DNA of 27,703 bases from Pelagophyceae sp. CCMP2097 (Eukaryota; Sar; Pelagophyceae), in contig MU657187.1 of the NCBI GenBank assembly GCA_026770575.1, positions 486,545 through 514,247 of the forward strand. The letters run 5' to 3'. Under the pieces are notes generated by a model. The model ran no database searches and was not told the origin of the DNA. It was given only the letters and a program-made list of their open reading frames with translations. A program made the position numbers and the translations under genes. This document shows, piece after piece, positions 27,529-27,703 of this stretch; the first letter of the stretch is position 1, and every line of letters begins with the position of its first letter.

Positions 27529-27703
27529 GCGAGCAGGGGCGGTGTCTTCGGGTTTTCAAGTTGTGCCGAACCCTCGGGTCGCGGGTTTGTCGAGATACCA
27601 AACCCGTATTCGAGAGGTCGGGTTCGGGTTCGGGCCACGACCAGACCCTCGGGTCGACGGGTCGGCAAAAATGCTATAACCCGGCAAACCCGACCTTTGG
27701 GTT
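27529..27703 (+). repeat. Dispersed CGGGTT-rich element, cut by window end
   Basis: It starts with a diverged terminal repeat (GCGAGCAGGGGCGG, 11 of 14) and keeps the core order GTTGTGCC, GGTCGCGGGTTTGTCGAG, CCAAACCCG, GGGCCACGACCAGACC, GGCAAACCCGACC. The right end lies outside the window. Confidence 0.85.

Overview
The window looks like nuclear DNA of a unicellular stramenopile alga. A pelagophyte close to Aureococcus or Pelagomonas is my best guess, at moderate confidence. The reasons are GC-rich coding next to AT-rich spacers, short GT-AG introns whose removal restores textbook domains, eukaryotic families (RhoGAP, MYND, WD40, Sel1, kinesin-light-chain TPR, OPR/FASTK-like helical repeats), no operons, and many dispersed repeats.

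Layout. 1-5.4 kb: a repeat copy at the left edge, then on the minus strand a short MYND protein, a coiled-coil/BTB-like fragment and a spliced RhoGAP gene (introns of 44, 43, 52 and 131 bp). 5.4-9.1 kb: a spliced DUF1275/YoaK-like membrane protein (minus), then an unrecognised basic protein (plus) lying between two inverted copies of a ~320 bp repeat and followed by a 340 bp foldback. 9.9-13.4 kb: two MYND paralogues on the plus strand, one with eight WD40 repeats and one with a RING-like knuckle and Sel1 repeats, both with frame damage, then a proline-rich orphan. 13.5-14.7 kb: a spliced Mpv17-like membrane protein (minus). 14.7-17 kb: EcoRI-containing palindromes, a tRNA-like SINE candidate, a hairpin and dispersed repeats. 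17-19.8 kb: two decayed genes, an OPR-type relic and a kinesin-light-chain TPR gene with a RelA/SpoT-like head. 19.8-27.7 kb: one OPR/FASTK-like gene of three exons (21728-26352, minus).

The most unusual structure is that last gene. Its three exons join in phase 0 and rebuild an ~11-repeat protein. Its introns are 1,646 and 1,356 bp, against 43-140 bp for the other modelled introns, and are filled with 13-bp and 21-bp minisatellites and copies of a ~213 bp element. The best element copy, 20 bp upstream of the start codon, has perfect 14-bp terminal inverted repeats. At least seven related copies lie in the right 11.5 kb.

The RhoGAP, DUF1275-like, Mpv17-like and OPR-like genes are intact once spliced. 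The members of expanded families (MYND, TPR, a second OPR copy) carry most of the frameshifts, which suggests birth and decay of duplicates rather than uniform sequencing error. All assignments come from reading the sequence; no search was run.
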